Source: Acidobacteriota bacterium (GTDB lineage: Bacteria > Actinomycetota > Acidimicrobiia > Acidimicrobiales > UBA8190). Taken from it: a stretch of 13,468 nt of DNA. The notes beneath the pieces are model-generated. The model searched no databases. It had not been told where the DNA came from and saw only the letters and a list, made by a program, of their open reading frames with translations. Of this stretch, positions 1 to 6,113 are shown piece after piece. The stretch's first letter is position 1, and the number at the start of each line of letters is the position of its first letter. Location of the stretch: the NCBI GenBank assembly GCA_028872975.1, contig JAGWNV010000042.1:1-13468 (forward strand), given 5' to 3'. A program made the translations under genes and the position numbers.

Positions 1-361
1 GGTCCCGTCGGTGCCGAGCGGGTCGGGACTTCCCGCCAACCCCCTCCGGGCGTCGATCCAGCAAGCCGGGGGCACCCTCCAGAACGTGGCCGGGTCGCTC
101 AACACGACCGTGGGCGGGCTCACCAACACCGTGAGCTCCACCGTCTCGGGCGGCCTCACCGGCCTGAGCACCCTGCTCGGCACGACGACCGGCCTCGTCG
201 GCACGACGACCGGCACAGGCGGCACGGGGAGCACGGGCGGCTCGGGCGCGGGCACCACCGGCACGGGCTCGACCAGCTCGCCCACCGCCGGCTCCGGGCT
301 CGTGGGCGGCACCGTCAACTCCCTCTCGACCACCGTCACGACGTTGCTCGGAGGCGGCTGA
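1..361 (+). CDS. C-terminal part of a Gly/Thr/Ser-rich protein (5' end outside window)
   Basis: The reading frame is open to the left edge and ends at TGA 359-361; GTG at 11 is only an internal candidate start, so this is treated as a partial gene. The visible tail is low complexity, built from Gly, Thr, Ser, Leu and Val, with repeated LxTTVxxL and GTTTG stretches and no Cys or charged core. G/C at third positions is very high, which supports real coding. It stops 7 bp before the Mce/Mla-type ATPase, so the two are probably co-transcribed. By context it may be the disordered tail of an MCE/MlaD-type substrate-binding protein or another component of that transporter. That is inference: no MCE domain is visible here. 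A secreted or surface Gly/Thr-rich protein is an alternative. Confidence 0.6.
   Translation, partial: VPSVPSGSGLPANPLRASIQQAGGTLQNVAGSLNTTVGGLTNTVSSTVSGGLTGLSTLLGTTTGLVGTTTGTGGTGSTGGSGAGTTGTGSTSSPTAGSGLVGGTVNSLSTTVTTLLGGG
177..214 (+). repeat. 17-nt tandem-like direct repeat within the low-complexity tail
   Basis: The 17-nt sequence TCGGCACGACGACCGGC occurs at 177-193 and exactly again at 198-214, a 21-bp (7-codon) period that encodes the repeated GTTTG unit. It sits in the coding frame and explains part of the low complexity of the protein tail. It probably arose by local duplication or slippage and is not a regulatory element. Confidence 0.7.
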
Positions 362-368
362 CCGGCCC

Positions 369-1286
369 ATGGCCTCCTGGCGGCAGTCCCAGACGGTGAT
401 CGGCCCGGCCACCCGCCAGATGCCGGTGGCGGCCCCGCGTGAGGAGCCGGCCGGCGACGCCATCATCTCCATCCGCAACGTCACGAAGTCCTTCGGCAGC
501 CACACCGTGCTGCGCGACGTCACCTTCGACGTCCCCCGGGGCAAGACCACCGCCATCATGGGCCCCTCGGGGACGGGGAAGTCGGTGATGCTCAAGGTCA
601 TCATCGGGCTCCTCAAGCCCGAGCAGGGCCAGATCCTCGTCGACGGCGAGCCCATCGTCGGGGTCCGGGACAAAGACGTCTTCCGCATCCGCCGGAAGTT
701 CGGGGTCCTCTTCCAAGACGGCGCCCTCTTCGGCTCCATGAGCCTCTACGACAACATCGCCTTCCCCATGCGCGAGCACACCAGCAAGACCGAGCGGGAG
801 ATCCGCGGCGTCGTGCTCCAGAAGGCCGAGCTGGTCGGGCTCGTCGACCACCTCTCGAAGCTCCCCGGCGAGGTCTCCGGCGGCATGCGCAAGCGGGCCG
901 GGCTGGCCCGGGCCCTCGTGCTCGAGCCGAAGATCATCCTCTTCGACGAACCGGACTCCGGCCTCGATCCGGTCCGAGTCGCCTACCTCGACGACCTCGT
1001 CAACACCGCCCAGCACGAGACCGGCGCCACCTTCTTCGTCATCACCCACAACATCCAGTCGGTGATGCGGACCGCCGACTACATGGGCCTGCTCTTCCGG
1101 TCCCGCCTGGTGGCCTTCGGGTCCAAGGCGTCGATGAGCTCGAGCGGCGACCCCATCGTCCGCCAGTTCCTGGCCGGCCAGGCCGAGGGGCCCATCGGCA
1201 TGGACGAGATGGCCGAGTCCGGCGACGGCCAGGGGGCGGCCCGGCCCGTCGTGACCGCCGGGGCCCCCGGCGCCACCGGCGCCTGA
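369..1286 (+). CDS. Mce/Mla-type ABC transporter ATP-binding protein (MlaF/MceG-like)
   Basis: This is a 305-residue ATPase that would power a lipid or sterol importer of the Mce/Mla class at the inner face of the membrane. Visible motifs are Walker A GPSGTGKS (65-72), Q-loop Q116 in LFQDGALFGS, signature VSGGM (169-173), Walker B IILFDEP (189-195, catalytic E194), D-loop SGLD and switch His227. The LFQDGALF and AFPMREHT segments and the VSGGMRKRAGLARAL signature are characteristic of MlaF/Mkl rather than generic importers. An N-terminal extension of about 30 residues precedes the fold, and residues from about 270 on form a Gly/Ala-rich tail, as in actinobacterial MceG. ATG 369 is 7 bp after the preceding stop; a start nearer the fold cannot be excluded. 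No permease (YrbE/MlaE) lies in the window, so the rest of the transporter is probably upstream. Confidence 0.88.
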   Translation: MASWRQSQTVIGPATRQMPVAAPREEPAGDAIISIRNVTKSFGSHTVLRDVTFDVPRGKTTAIMGPSGTGKSVMLKVIIGLLKPEQGQILVDGEPIVGVRDKDVFRIRRKFGVLFQDGALFGSMSLYDNIAFPMREHTSKTEREIRGVVLQKAELVGLVDHLSKLPGEVSGGMRKRAGLARALVLEPKIILFDEPDSGLDPVRVAYLDDLVNTAQHETGATFFVITHNIQSVMRTADYMGLLFRSRLVAFGSKASMSSSGDPIVRQFLAGQAEGPIGMDEMAESGDGQGAARPVVTAGAPGATGA

Positions 1287-1287
1287 C

Positions 1288-1307
1288 CCGGGCCCCGGGG
1301 GGCCCGG
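1288..1307 (+). terminator. GC-only hairpin directly after the ATPase gene
   Basis: CCGGGCCCC (1288-1296) and GGGGCCCGG (1299-1307) form a perfect 9-bp inverted repeat starting 1 nt after the stop codon; in practice the loop would open to about 4 nt. No T-run follows, which is common for high-GC actinobacterial terminators. It would separate the ATPase transcript from the next gene. Confidence 0.4.
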
Positions 1308-1354
1308 CTCCCGAGGAGTGGAATCGGGGGGTGGCCGGGAAGGTTGCACCTGCC

Positions 1355-1960
1355 ATGAGCACTCCCCCGTTCGCCGTCACCTACGAGTACCGCTGCCCTT
1401 TCGCCCGCAACGTCCACGAGCACCTGGTGGCCGCCCTCAAGGGGGGTGCGGGCTGGGACGTGGAGTTCCTCCCCTTCTCCCTCTCCCAGGCGCACGTGGA
1501 GGAGGGGGGCACCACGGTGTGGGACGAGCCCGAGAAGGCCCCCGAGCTGCTGGCCATGGAGTCCGGCCTCGTCGTCCGCGACCGTGACCCCGACCGGTTC
1601 CTCGACGTCCACCTCGCCCTCTTCTCCGCCCGCCACGACGAGGGCCGGGACCTCCGGGACCGCCAGGTGGTGGCCGGCGCCCTGGCCGCGGCGGGGGCCG
1701 ACCCGGCGGCCGTCTTCGCCGAGGTCGACGAAGGATGGCCCCGGGAGCTGTTCAAGAAGGCCCACGAGCATGCCGTGGCCGAGCACAAGGTGTTCGGGGT
1801 GCCCACCTTCGTCCTCGGCGACCAGGCCGTGTTCGTCCGGATCATGACCCGCCCCGCCGGCGACGCCGAGCTGGCCCGGGCGACCATCGAGCACGTCGTC
1901 GGCCTCGTCGGCGCCCATCTCGAGCTCAACGAGTTCAAGCACACCACCGTCGCCCGCTGA
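1355..1960 (+). CDS. DsbA-superfamily thioredoxin-fold protein
   Basis: The 201-residue product has a DsbA/2-hydroxychromene-2-carboxylate isomerase-like layout: an N-terminal beta strand (VTYEYRCPFA), a helical middle, and the cis-proline motif GVPTF (P150) followed by a final beta-alpha unit. The active-site position reads CPFA (14-17), so only the first cysteine of a CxxC is present. That argues against classical disulfide exchange and for a glutathione-transferase-like or monothiol role, perhaps acting on mycothiol adducts (inference). There is no signal peptide, so it is predicted cytosolic. An in-frame GTG at 1331 would add eight residues, but ATG 1355 is preferred because GGGAAGG lies about 10 nt upstream and homologous folds begin there. 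Substrate is unknown. Confidence 0.75.
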   Translation: MSTPPFAVTYEYRCPFARNVHEHLVAALKGGAGWDVEFLPFSLSQAHVEEGGTTVWDEPEKAPELLAMESGLVVRDRDPDRFLDVHLALFSARHDEGRDLRDRQVVAGALAAAGADPAAVFAEVDEGWPRELFKKAHEHAVAEHKVFGVPTFVLGDQAVFVRIMTRPAGDAELARATIEHVVGLVGAHLELNEFKHTTVAR

Positions 1961-1989
1961 CCGATTCCCCGCCAGGGTCCCCGCGCCGG

Positions 1990-1995
1990 TAGGGT
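1990..1995 (+). promoter_or_regulatory. Candidate -10 box (TAGGGT) for leaderless purE
   Basis: TAGGGT matches the actinobacterial TAnnnT -10 pattern and is followed by 8 nt and then the purE ATG. No Shine-Dalgarno is visible and the preceding gene ends 29 bp earlier. Transcription would start at or next to the ATG. No clear -35 is seen. Confidence 0.4.
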
Positions 1996-2003
1996 CTGGC
2001 GCC

Positions 2004-2513
2004 ATGTCGGTGCCTCTCGTCGGTGTGGTCATGGGCAGCGCGTCGGACACCCCGGTCATGGAGGGGGCCGTCGAGGCCCTCCGGGAATTCGACGTCACCT
2101 ACGAGGTGCGGGTGCTCTCCGCCCACCGCACGCCCGACGACGCCCTGGACTTCGCCCGGGACGCCGCCGGCCGGGGCATGCGGGTCGTGATCGCCGGCGC
2201 CGGCGGCGCCGCCCATCTCGCCGGGGTGCTGGCCGCCGCCACCCACCTCCCGGTGATCGGCGTCCCCATCGCCGTCGGCGACCTGGGGGGCATCGACTCG
2301 CTGCTCGCCATGGTCCAGATGCCCAAGGGCGTGCCGGTGGCCACGGTGGCCGTGAACGGGGCCCGCAACGCCGGGCTCCTCGCCGTCCGCATGCTGGCCC
2401 TGGCCGACGTGCGCCTGGCCGAGGCCCTCATCGAGCAGCGGACCCTCATGGCCGCCCAGGTCCGGGCCACCGACGCCGAGGTCCGGGCCCGCTACGCGCC
2501 GTCCGGGGACTGA
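2004..2513 (+). CDS. purE: N5-carboxyaminoimidazole ribonucleotide mutase (PurE, class I)
   Basis: PurE isomerises N5-CAIR to CAIR in de novo purine synthesis. The 169-residue length matches class I PurE. Key segments are GSASD (11-15), SAHRTP (39-44) with the catalytic His41, GAGGAAH (65-71), the LPVIGVP strand, and GGIDSLLAMVQMPKGVPVATVAV. The C-terminal helix carries NAGLLAVRML as in the family. The usual HLPG reads HLAG here, a small departure. purK, which makes the substrate and is often adjacent in actinobacteria, is not in the window; the neighbours are a DsbA-like gene and an SDR gene. The start is fixed by ATG 2004, with a TAGGGT box 8 nt upstream and no ribosome binding site. Confidence 0.95.
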   Translation: MSVPLVGVVMGSASDTPVMEGAVEALREFDVTYEVRVLSAHRTPDDALDFARDAAGRGMRVVIAGAGGAAHLAGVLAAATHLPVIGVPIAVGDLGGIDSLLAMVQMPKGVPVATVAVNGARNAGLLAVRMLALADVRLAEALIEQRTLMAAQVRATDAEVRARYAPSGD

Positions 2514-2542
2514 CGCCCCCCGACCTCCTCCCGGACGGTCCT

Positions 2543-2564
2543 GGCGCCGCTCCTCTCCGGCGCC
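2543..2564 (+). terminator. Inverted repeat between purE and the SDR gene
   Basis: GGCGCCG (2543-2549) can pair with CGGCGCC (2558-2564) around an 8-nt loop, 29 bp after the purE stop. There is no T-run. It is a weak candidate terminator or attenuator. Confidence 0.3.
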
Positions 2565-2589
2565 GGGGCCCCGAGCGAAGGAGCAACCG

Positions 2590-3486
2590 ATGCAGGTCGT
2601 GGTGAGCGGCGCGAGCGGCCTCGTGGGTCGGGCCCTGTGCCACCGGCTCGCTGCCGAAGGCCACGAGGTACGCCGGCTGGTGCGCCGTCCGGCCGGGCCC
2701 GGTGAGCGCTCCTGGGACCCCGATGCCGGCGCCCTGGACCCCGCCGCCGTGGCCGGCGCCGACGCCGTGGTGCACCTCGGCGGGGCGGGGATCGGCGACC
2801 GGCGCTGGGACGCGGCCCGGCGGCGGCTCCTCGTCGACAGCCGGGTGCGCTCCACGTCGCTTCTCGCCACCACCCTCGCCGGCCTCGACACCGCCCCGGG
2901 CGTCTTCGTGTGCGCCTCGGCCCTCGGCGTCTACGGCGACCGGGGCGACGAGGTGCTCACCGAGTCGAGCCCCACCGGCACCGGCTTCCTCGCCGACCTC
3001 TGCCGGGAGTGGGAGGAGGCGGCGGCGGCGGCCCGGGAGGCCGGCGTCCGCACCGTGCACCTGCGCTCGGGCATCGTCCTCGCCTCCTCCGGCGGGGCGC
3101 TCGGCAAGCAGCTCCGGCTGTTCCGCCTCGGCCTCGGCGGGCGCCTCGGCAGCGGCCGGCAGTGGACGAGCTGGGTGTCGCTCGACGACGAGGTGGCCGC
3201 CCTCCGCCGTGTGCTCGACGACGACCGGCTGCGGGGTCCGGTCAACGTGACCGCGCCCGAGCCAGTCACGAACGCCGCCTTCACCGCCGCCTTGGGCCGG
3301 GCCCTGCACCGGCCCGCCGTCCTGGCCGTCCCCGCCCCCGCCCTGCGGCTGGTGCTGGGCCGGGGACTCGCCGACGAGCTCGTCCTGGCCAGCCAGCGCG
3401 TCCTGCCCGCCGCCCTCGAGGCGGCCGGTTTCGCCTTCCGCCATCCCCGCCTCCCCGACGCCCTCGCCGCCGTCCTCGGCGGCTGA
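2590..3486 (+). CDS. TIGR01777-family NAD(P)-dependent epimerase (YfcH-like, DUF1731 C-terminus)
   Basis: This 298-residue cytosolic protein is an atypical/extended short-chain dehydrogenase. The N-terminal dinucleotide-binding motif is GASGLVG (7-13), followed by a basic stretch (RRLVRRP) that suggests NADPH. VVHLGGAGIGDRRW (60-73) and RSTSLLATTL match the TIGR01777 pattern. Ser110 and Tyr115 in SALGVYG occupy the active-site region, WVSLDDEV (175-182) is a family signature, and the last ~50 residues (VPAPALRLVLG...ADELVLASQRVLP) are the DUF1731 tail. Cellular substrate for this family is not established. GAAGGAG lies 6 nt before ATG 2590. It ends 8 bp from the convergent LLM gene. Confidence 0.9.
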   Translation: MQVVVSGASGLVGRALCHRLAAEGHEVRRLVRRPAGPGERSWDPDAGALDPAAVAGADAVVHLGGAGIGDRRWDAARRRLLVDSRVRSTSLLATTLAGLDTAPGVFVCASALGVYGDRGDEVLTESSPTGTGFLADLCREWEEAAAAAREAGVRTVHLRSGIVLASSGGALGKQLRLFRLGLGGRLGSGRQWTSWVSLDDEVAALRRVLDDDRLRGPVNVTAPEPVTNAAFTAALGRALHRPAVLAVPAPALRLVLGRGLADELVLASQRVLPAALEAAGFAFRHPRLPDALAAVLGG

Positions 3487-3494
3487 CGCCCCGC

Positions 3495-4448
3495 TCAGGC
3501 GCCCGGGGCGAGTCCCTCGACGGCCCGCTCGAGGTCGTCGGTGCCCGGGAGGATGGCGAGGACCGGCACGGTGACGCCGTTGTCGACGTAGCGCCGCACG
3601 TGGCGCCGGCACTCCTCGGCCGGCCCGTGGACGACGAGGGCGTCGACCACCTCGTCGGGGATGGCGGCCACGGCCGCCTTGCGGTCGCCGGCGCGCCAGG
3701 CGTCCCACATGCCCTGGAGCAGCGGCCCCCGGCCCAGCCACTCGTGGAAGGCGGCGTAGACCCCGACGTTCAGGTAGGCGGCGATGGCCATCCGCCCCAC
3801 GAACCGGGCCCGGTCGGCGTCCTCGGTGGCGCACACGAAGATGCGGGCCACGATCTCCTTGCCCTCCCCCACCTCGGGGGCCACCTGGCGGACGTCCTCG
3901 GCCGACAGCCAGTTCACGATGGCCCCGTCGGCCTCCCGGCCCGCCAGGCGGAGCATCCCCGACCGCAGGGCGGCGACGTAGACGGGCGGGGGCTCGGGCA
4001 CGGGCCGGGCCAGGCGGAAGCCCCGGACGGTGAAGGTCTCGTACTCGTGGTCGACCTTCTCCCCCGACAGGGCGTGGCGGAGGAACCGGACCGTGTCGCG
4101 CACCCGCTTGTAGGGCTCGTGGAACGACCCGGCGTTCCACCGCTCCACGATCACGTCCGACGAGGACCCGATGCCGAGGGCGAACCGGCCCGGGGCGAGC
4201 TCGGCCATGGTGGCGGCCTGCATGGCGAGCAGCCCCGGCCCTCGGGTGTAGACGGGCACGACGGCCGTGCCCAGCTTGAGTGCCGGGGCGCTCAGGGCGG
4301 CCACGGCCAGAGGGGTGAAGCCGTCGGCGGCGTTCGCCTCGCCCGTCCACACGTCGCTGTAGCCGAGCTCGGCCAGGCGGGCGTACAGCCGGGGGTGGTC
4401 CGACAGCGGGACGTCGTCGAAGGGGACCGTGATCCCGTAGCGCTCCAC
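3495..4448 (-). CDS. LLM-class F420-dependent oxidoreductase
   Basis: The product (317 residues from GTG 4448) is a luciferase-like TIM-barrel protein of the F420-using subfamily. It starts with the beta strand ERYGITVPFDD and carries LARLAELGYSDVWTGE, LKLGTAVVPVYTRGPGLLAMQAATMAEL and the diagnostic APGRFALGIGSSSDVIVERWN segment. The C-terminal part ends with a GPAEECRRHVRRYVDNGVTVPVL element typical of the class. It probably reduces or oxidises a small organic molecule with F420; the substrate is unknown. The open frame extends far upstream, but sequence beyond 4478 lacks family character. ATG 4478 would leave 6 bp to the divergent ORF. GTG 4448 is preferred because TAACAC sits exactly 7 nt upstream, consistent with a leaderless start. 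Confidence 0.88.
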   Translation of the reverse strand: MERYGITVPFDDVPLSDHPRLYARLAELGYSDVWTGEANAADGFTPLAVAALSAPALKLGTAVVPVYTRGPGLLAMQAATMAELAPGRFALGIGSSSDVIVERWNAGSFHEPYKRVRDTVRFLRHALSGEKVDHEYETFTVRGFRLARPVPEPPPVYVAALRSGMLRLAGREADGAIVNWLSAEDVRQVAPEVGEGKEIVARIFVCATEDADRARFVGRMAIAAYLNVGVYAAFHEWLGRGPLLQGMWDAWRAGDRKAAVAAIPDEVVDALVVHGPAEECRRHVRRYVDNGVTVPVLAILPGTDDLERAVEGLAPGA

Positions 4449-4455
4449 CGGCCGA

Positions 4456-4461
4456 GTGTTA
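4456..4461 (-). promoter_or_regulatory. Candidate -10 (TAACAC) within a GTGTTACAC palindrome, divergent region
   Basis: On the minus strand TAACAC is followed by 7 nt and GTG 4448, the spacing seen at the other leaderless-type starts here, although the last base is C and not T. The surrounding GTGTTACAC (4456-4464) is an odd-length perfect palindrome lying between the divergent LLM gene and the small + ORF, so it may also be an operator. Evidence is short-sequence only. Confidence 0.3.
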
Positions 4462-4484
4462 CACCCCTGCTGCACCATGGCCAC

Positions 4485-4694
4485 ATGCAGCAGCACCTGC
4501 CCTTGGCCATCGAGGAGGCGAGGCGCCCCCCCGCCGACCGCCCGGCGCCCGCCCGGGCCCGTCCGGCCGTCGACTGGCGGATCGACGCCCGCACGCGGCG
4601 GGCCGGGATGGCCGGCATCGCCCGGGCCCGGGCCACCCTGGCCGCCACCTCCCGGGAGCGCACCGAGCGCCGGGGGCGGCCCAGCGCCGCCTGA
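4485..4694 (+). CDS. Small hypothetical Arg/Ala-rich protein, 69 residues
   Basis: I cannot assign a function. The frame from ATG 4485 to TGA 4692-4694 has G or C at the third position in all codons but one (CGT), with much more varied second positions, the signature of real coding in this genome. The N-terminal half is Pro/Arg-rich. From Val29 a segment VDWRIDARTRRAGMAGIARA precedes further Ala/Arg-rich sequence and looks like a helical, basic module that could bind nucleic acid or a partner protein. The protein has no membrane segment and no cysteine. There is no Shine-Dalgarno. It is divergent from the LLM gene (36 bp between starts) and 31 bp before the YdjC-type gene, which has its own promoter-like box. 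The alternative frame across this stretch gives a Cys/Pro-rich shadow. Confidence 0.55.
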   Translation: MQQHLPLAIEEARRPPADRPAPARARPAVDWRIDARTRRAGMAGIARARATLAATSRERTERRGRPSAA

Positions 4695-4712
4695 GCGCAG
4701 GAGCCCCCGGTG

Positions 4713-4718
4713 TACCGT
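4713..4718 (+). promoter_or_regulatory. Extended -10 box (TGTACCGT) for the leaderless YdjC-family gene
   Basis: TACCGT, preceded by TG as in an extended -10, is followed by exactly 7 nt and ATG 4726. The same hexamer with the same 7-nt spacing precedes the Mca start on the other strand. No -35 match or ribosome binding site is visible. Transcription likely begins at the ATG. Confidence 0.45.
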
Positions 4719-4725
4719 CGGGCCC

Positions 4726-5556
4726 ATGCCGACGCTGGCCGAGCGCCTGGGATACGGCGCCGGGGCCAAGCTGGTCATCCTCACCTGTGACGACCTCGGC
4801 TTCTGCCACGCCGCCAACGTGGGGGTCTACGAGGCCATGCGGGGCGGCCTCGCCACCAGCGCCAGCCTGATGGTCCCCTGCCCCTGGGCCCGGGGGGCGG
4901 CCGCCGAGTACCGGGGCGAGGACGTGGGCGTCCACCTCACCTTGAACGCCGAGCTCGACCTGTACCGGTGGGGGCCCATCACCCAGGCCCCCTCCCTCCT
5001 CGACGGCGACGGGGGCTTCCCCCGGACCGTCCACGACGTCTGGGACCACGCCGATCTCGACGAAGTGCGGCGGGAGTGCCGGGCCCAGGTGGAGCGGGCC
5101 ATCCTGTGGGGCTTCGACGTGAGCCACCTCGACGCCCATCTCGGGGCCCTCCAGTTCCGGCCCGAGTTCTTCGACGTCTATCTGGAGCTCGCCGTCGAGT
5201 TCCGCCTGCCGATCCGCCTCTCGGGCGCCGACGGAGAGGCCCACGCCGGCTTCCCCTTCCGGCGCCTCGCCGCCGACGAGGGCGTGGTCTTCCCCGACCA
5301 GCTCGTCCGGGCCGCCGGCATGGGCTCCGACGGCGCCCTCCTCGACGCCGTGGCCGACCTCGGCCCCGGGGTGACCGAGATCTGCGTCCACCCGGCGGTG
5401 GCCACCCCCGAGCTCTTCGCCCTCTGCGCCGACTGGCCGGCGCGGGTCCACGACCACGAGCTCATGGCCGGCGACGGGCCCCTGCGGGCCGCCCTGGACG
5501 ACGCCGGGGTGACGCTCCTCGGCTACCGGCCCCTGCGCGGCCTCATGCGGGGCTGA
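4726..5556 (+). CDS. YdjC/ChbG-family carbohydrate deacetylase-like protein
   Basis: The 276-residue protein belongs to the YdjC fold, metal-dependent enzymes that remove acetyl groups from oligosaccharides. Visible landmarks are the first strand VILTCDDLGFCHAAN with D22/D23, the GVHLTLNAE strand with H70, and SHLDAHLG with H134 and H138 as further metal ligands or catalytic residues. The C-terminal EICVHPA and the HDHELMAG segment are also typical of the family. Length is close to the family norm. It is predicted cytosolic, with no signal peptide. The open frame continues upstream to 4456 but that sequence is a shadow of the small ORF; ATG 4726 is chosen from the homologous N-terminus and the TACCGT box. 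Substrate is unknown, possibly an N-acetylated cell-wall or mycothiol-related sugar (weak inference). Confidence 0.88.
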   Translation: MPTLAERLGYGAGAKLVILTCDDLGFCHAANVGVYEAMRGGLATSASLMVPCPWARGAAAEYRGEDVGVHLTLNAELDLYRWGPITQAPSLLDGDGGFPRTVHDVWDHADLDEVRRECRAQVERAILWGFDVSHLDAHLGALQFRPEFFDVYLELAVEFRLPIRLSGADGEAHAGFPFRRLAADEGVVFPDQLVRAAGMGSDGALLDAVADLGPGVTEICVHPAVATPELFALCADWPARVHDHELMAGDGPLRAALDDAGVTLLGYRPLRGLMRG

Positions 5557-5569
5557 GCCCGGCCCGGAC

Positions 5570-5605
5570 CTGCGGGCCGGACCCGGGCCCGGCACCGGCC
5601 CGCAG
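5570..5605. terminator. Bidirectional stem-loop between convergent genes
   Basis: CTGCGGGCCGG (5570-5580) pairs perfectly with CCGGCCCGCAG (5595-5605), an 11-bp stem around a 14-nt loop that itself contains CCCGGG. An alternative 8-bp stem, 5559-5566 with 5573-5580, overlaps it. It fills the 54-bp gap between the YdjC-type gene stop and the SCP2-like gene stop, the right place for a shared terminator. Confidence 0.5.
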
Positions 5606-5610
5606 CGGGC

Positions 5611-5997
5611 TCAGAACTCGGTGATCGCCGCGATGTCGGCCTGGAGCTGCTTGTACTCGGGGGCGTTCGTGATGGGCAGGAGCGACATGACCTTGGCCAT
5701 GTTGCCCGTCACCTTGACCTTGCCCTGCATGAAGGCGGCGTTGGCGTCGAGCTCGCCCTTCTGGATCTTCACGGCGTCGTCGTAGCCGGTGGTGAGGGTG
5801 ACCTCGGCGTCGTCGAGGTGGCCGAGCCGGGTGTCCTCGAGCTTGCCGTTCTCGAGGATCCAGTAGTACTCGATGTCGCCCTCGGGCCCGCCGGTGACGA
5901 CGTACTGCATGCGGGCCGAGGCCCCCGGACGCTCGGGCTGGCCCTCGGCCATCTTCCTGCTCTCGTCCAGCCACTCCTGGCTCAGCCACTTGGACAT
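5611..5997 (-). CDS. SCP2-like sterol/lipid carrier domain protein
   Basis: This 128-residue single-domain protein resembles the bacterial SCP2 fold. It begins with MSKWLSQEWLDESRKM, has a beta-rich core (MQYVVTGGPEGDIEYYWILENGK), the DAEVTLTTGYDDAVKIQKGELDANAAFMQGKVKVTGNM region and a C-terminal helix. The FMQGKVKVTGNMAKVM stretch is the most recognisable SCP2 hallmark. Such proteins bind lipids or CoA esters, and stand-alone copies in actinobacteria have no fixed role. The start is ATG 5997 with AGGGAGG about 6 nt upstream; the longer open frame runs into the Mca gene's shadow. It lies downstream of mca in the same direction but with a hairpin and its own -10-like box between them. Confidence 0.82.
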   Translation of the reverse strand: MSKWLSQEWLDESRKMAEGQPERPGASARMQYVVTGGPEGDIEYYWILENGKLEDTRLGHLDDAEVTLTTGYDDAVKIQKGELDANAAFMQGKVKVTGNMAKVMSLLPITNAPEYKQLQADIAAITEF

Positions 5998-6073
5998 GCG
6001 GTGCCTCCCTGGGTCGCAGCGTGCCGTCGGGCCCTGTCCGGCCCCGTGGGCGCGGACTGGGCCGCGCCCGCGC

Positions 6074-6079
6074 ATGTTA
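6074..6079 (-). promoter_or_regulatory. Candidate -10 (TAACAT) for the SCP2-like gene
   Basis: TAACAT fits TAnnnT and lies about 77 nt upstream of the SCP2-like ATG, which has a good Shine-Dalgarno, so the transcript would carry a leader of roughly 70 nt. It follows the hairpin that ends the upstream Mca gene. No clear -35. Confidence 0.35.
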
Positions 6080-6091
6080 CCGAGTGCCGGT

Positions 6092-6112
6092 CGCCCCCAC
6101 CGAGTGGGGGCG
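6092..6112 (-). terminator. Perfect 9-bp hairpin just after the mca stop codon
   Basis: CGCCCCCAC (6092-6100), loop CGA, GTGGGGGCG (6104-6112) form a perfect 9-bp stem with a tight 3-nt loop, 1 nt beyond the mca TAG. No T-run follows on the minus strand. Position and stability suggest an actinobacterial-style terminator. Confidence 0.5.
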
Positions 6113-6113
6113 C

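Noticed and set aside
2446..4350. 634-codon minus-strand open frame
   Set aside because: Crosses purE, the SDR gene and the LLM gene in a non-coding frame; no domain recognised.
4456..4725. 90-residue N-terminal extension of the YdjC-type protein
   Set aside because: Cys/Pro/Arg-rich shadow of the small ORF; TACCGT box 7 nt before ATG 4726 and the homologous N-terminus favour the short form.
4479..4817. N-terminal extension of the LLM oxidoreductase to 440 residues
   Set aside because: Gly/Pro-rich, would overlap the divergent genes, and the barrel's first strand begins right after GTG 4448.
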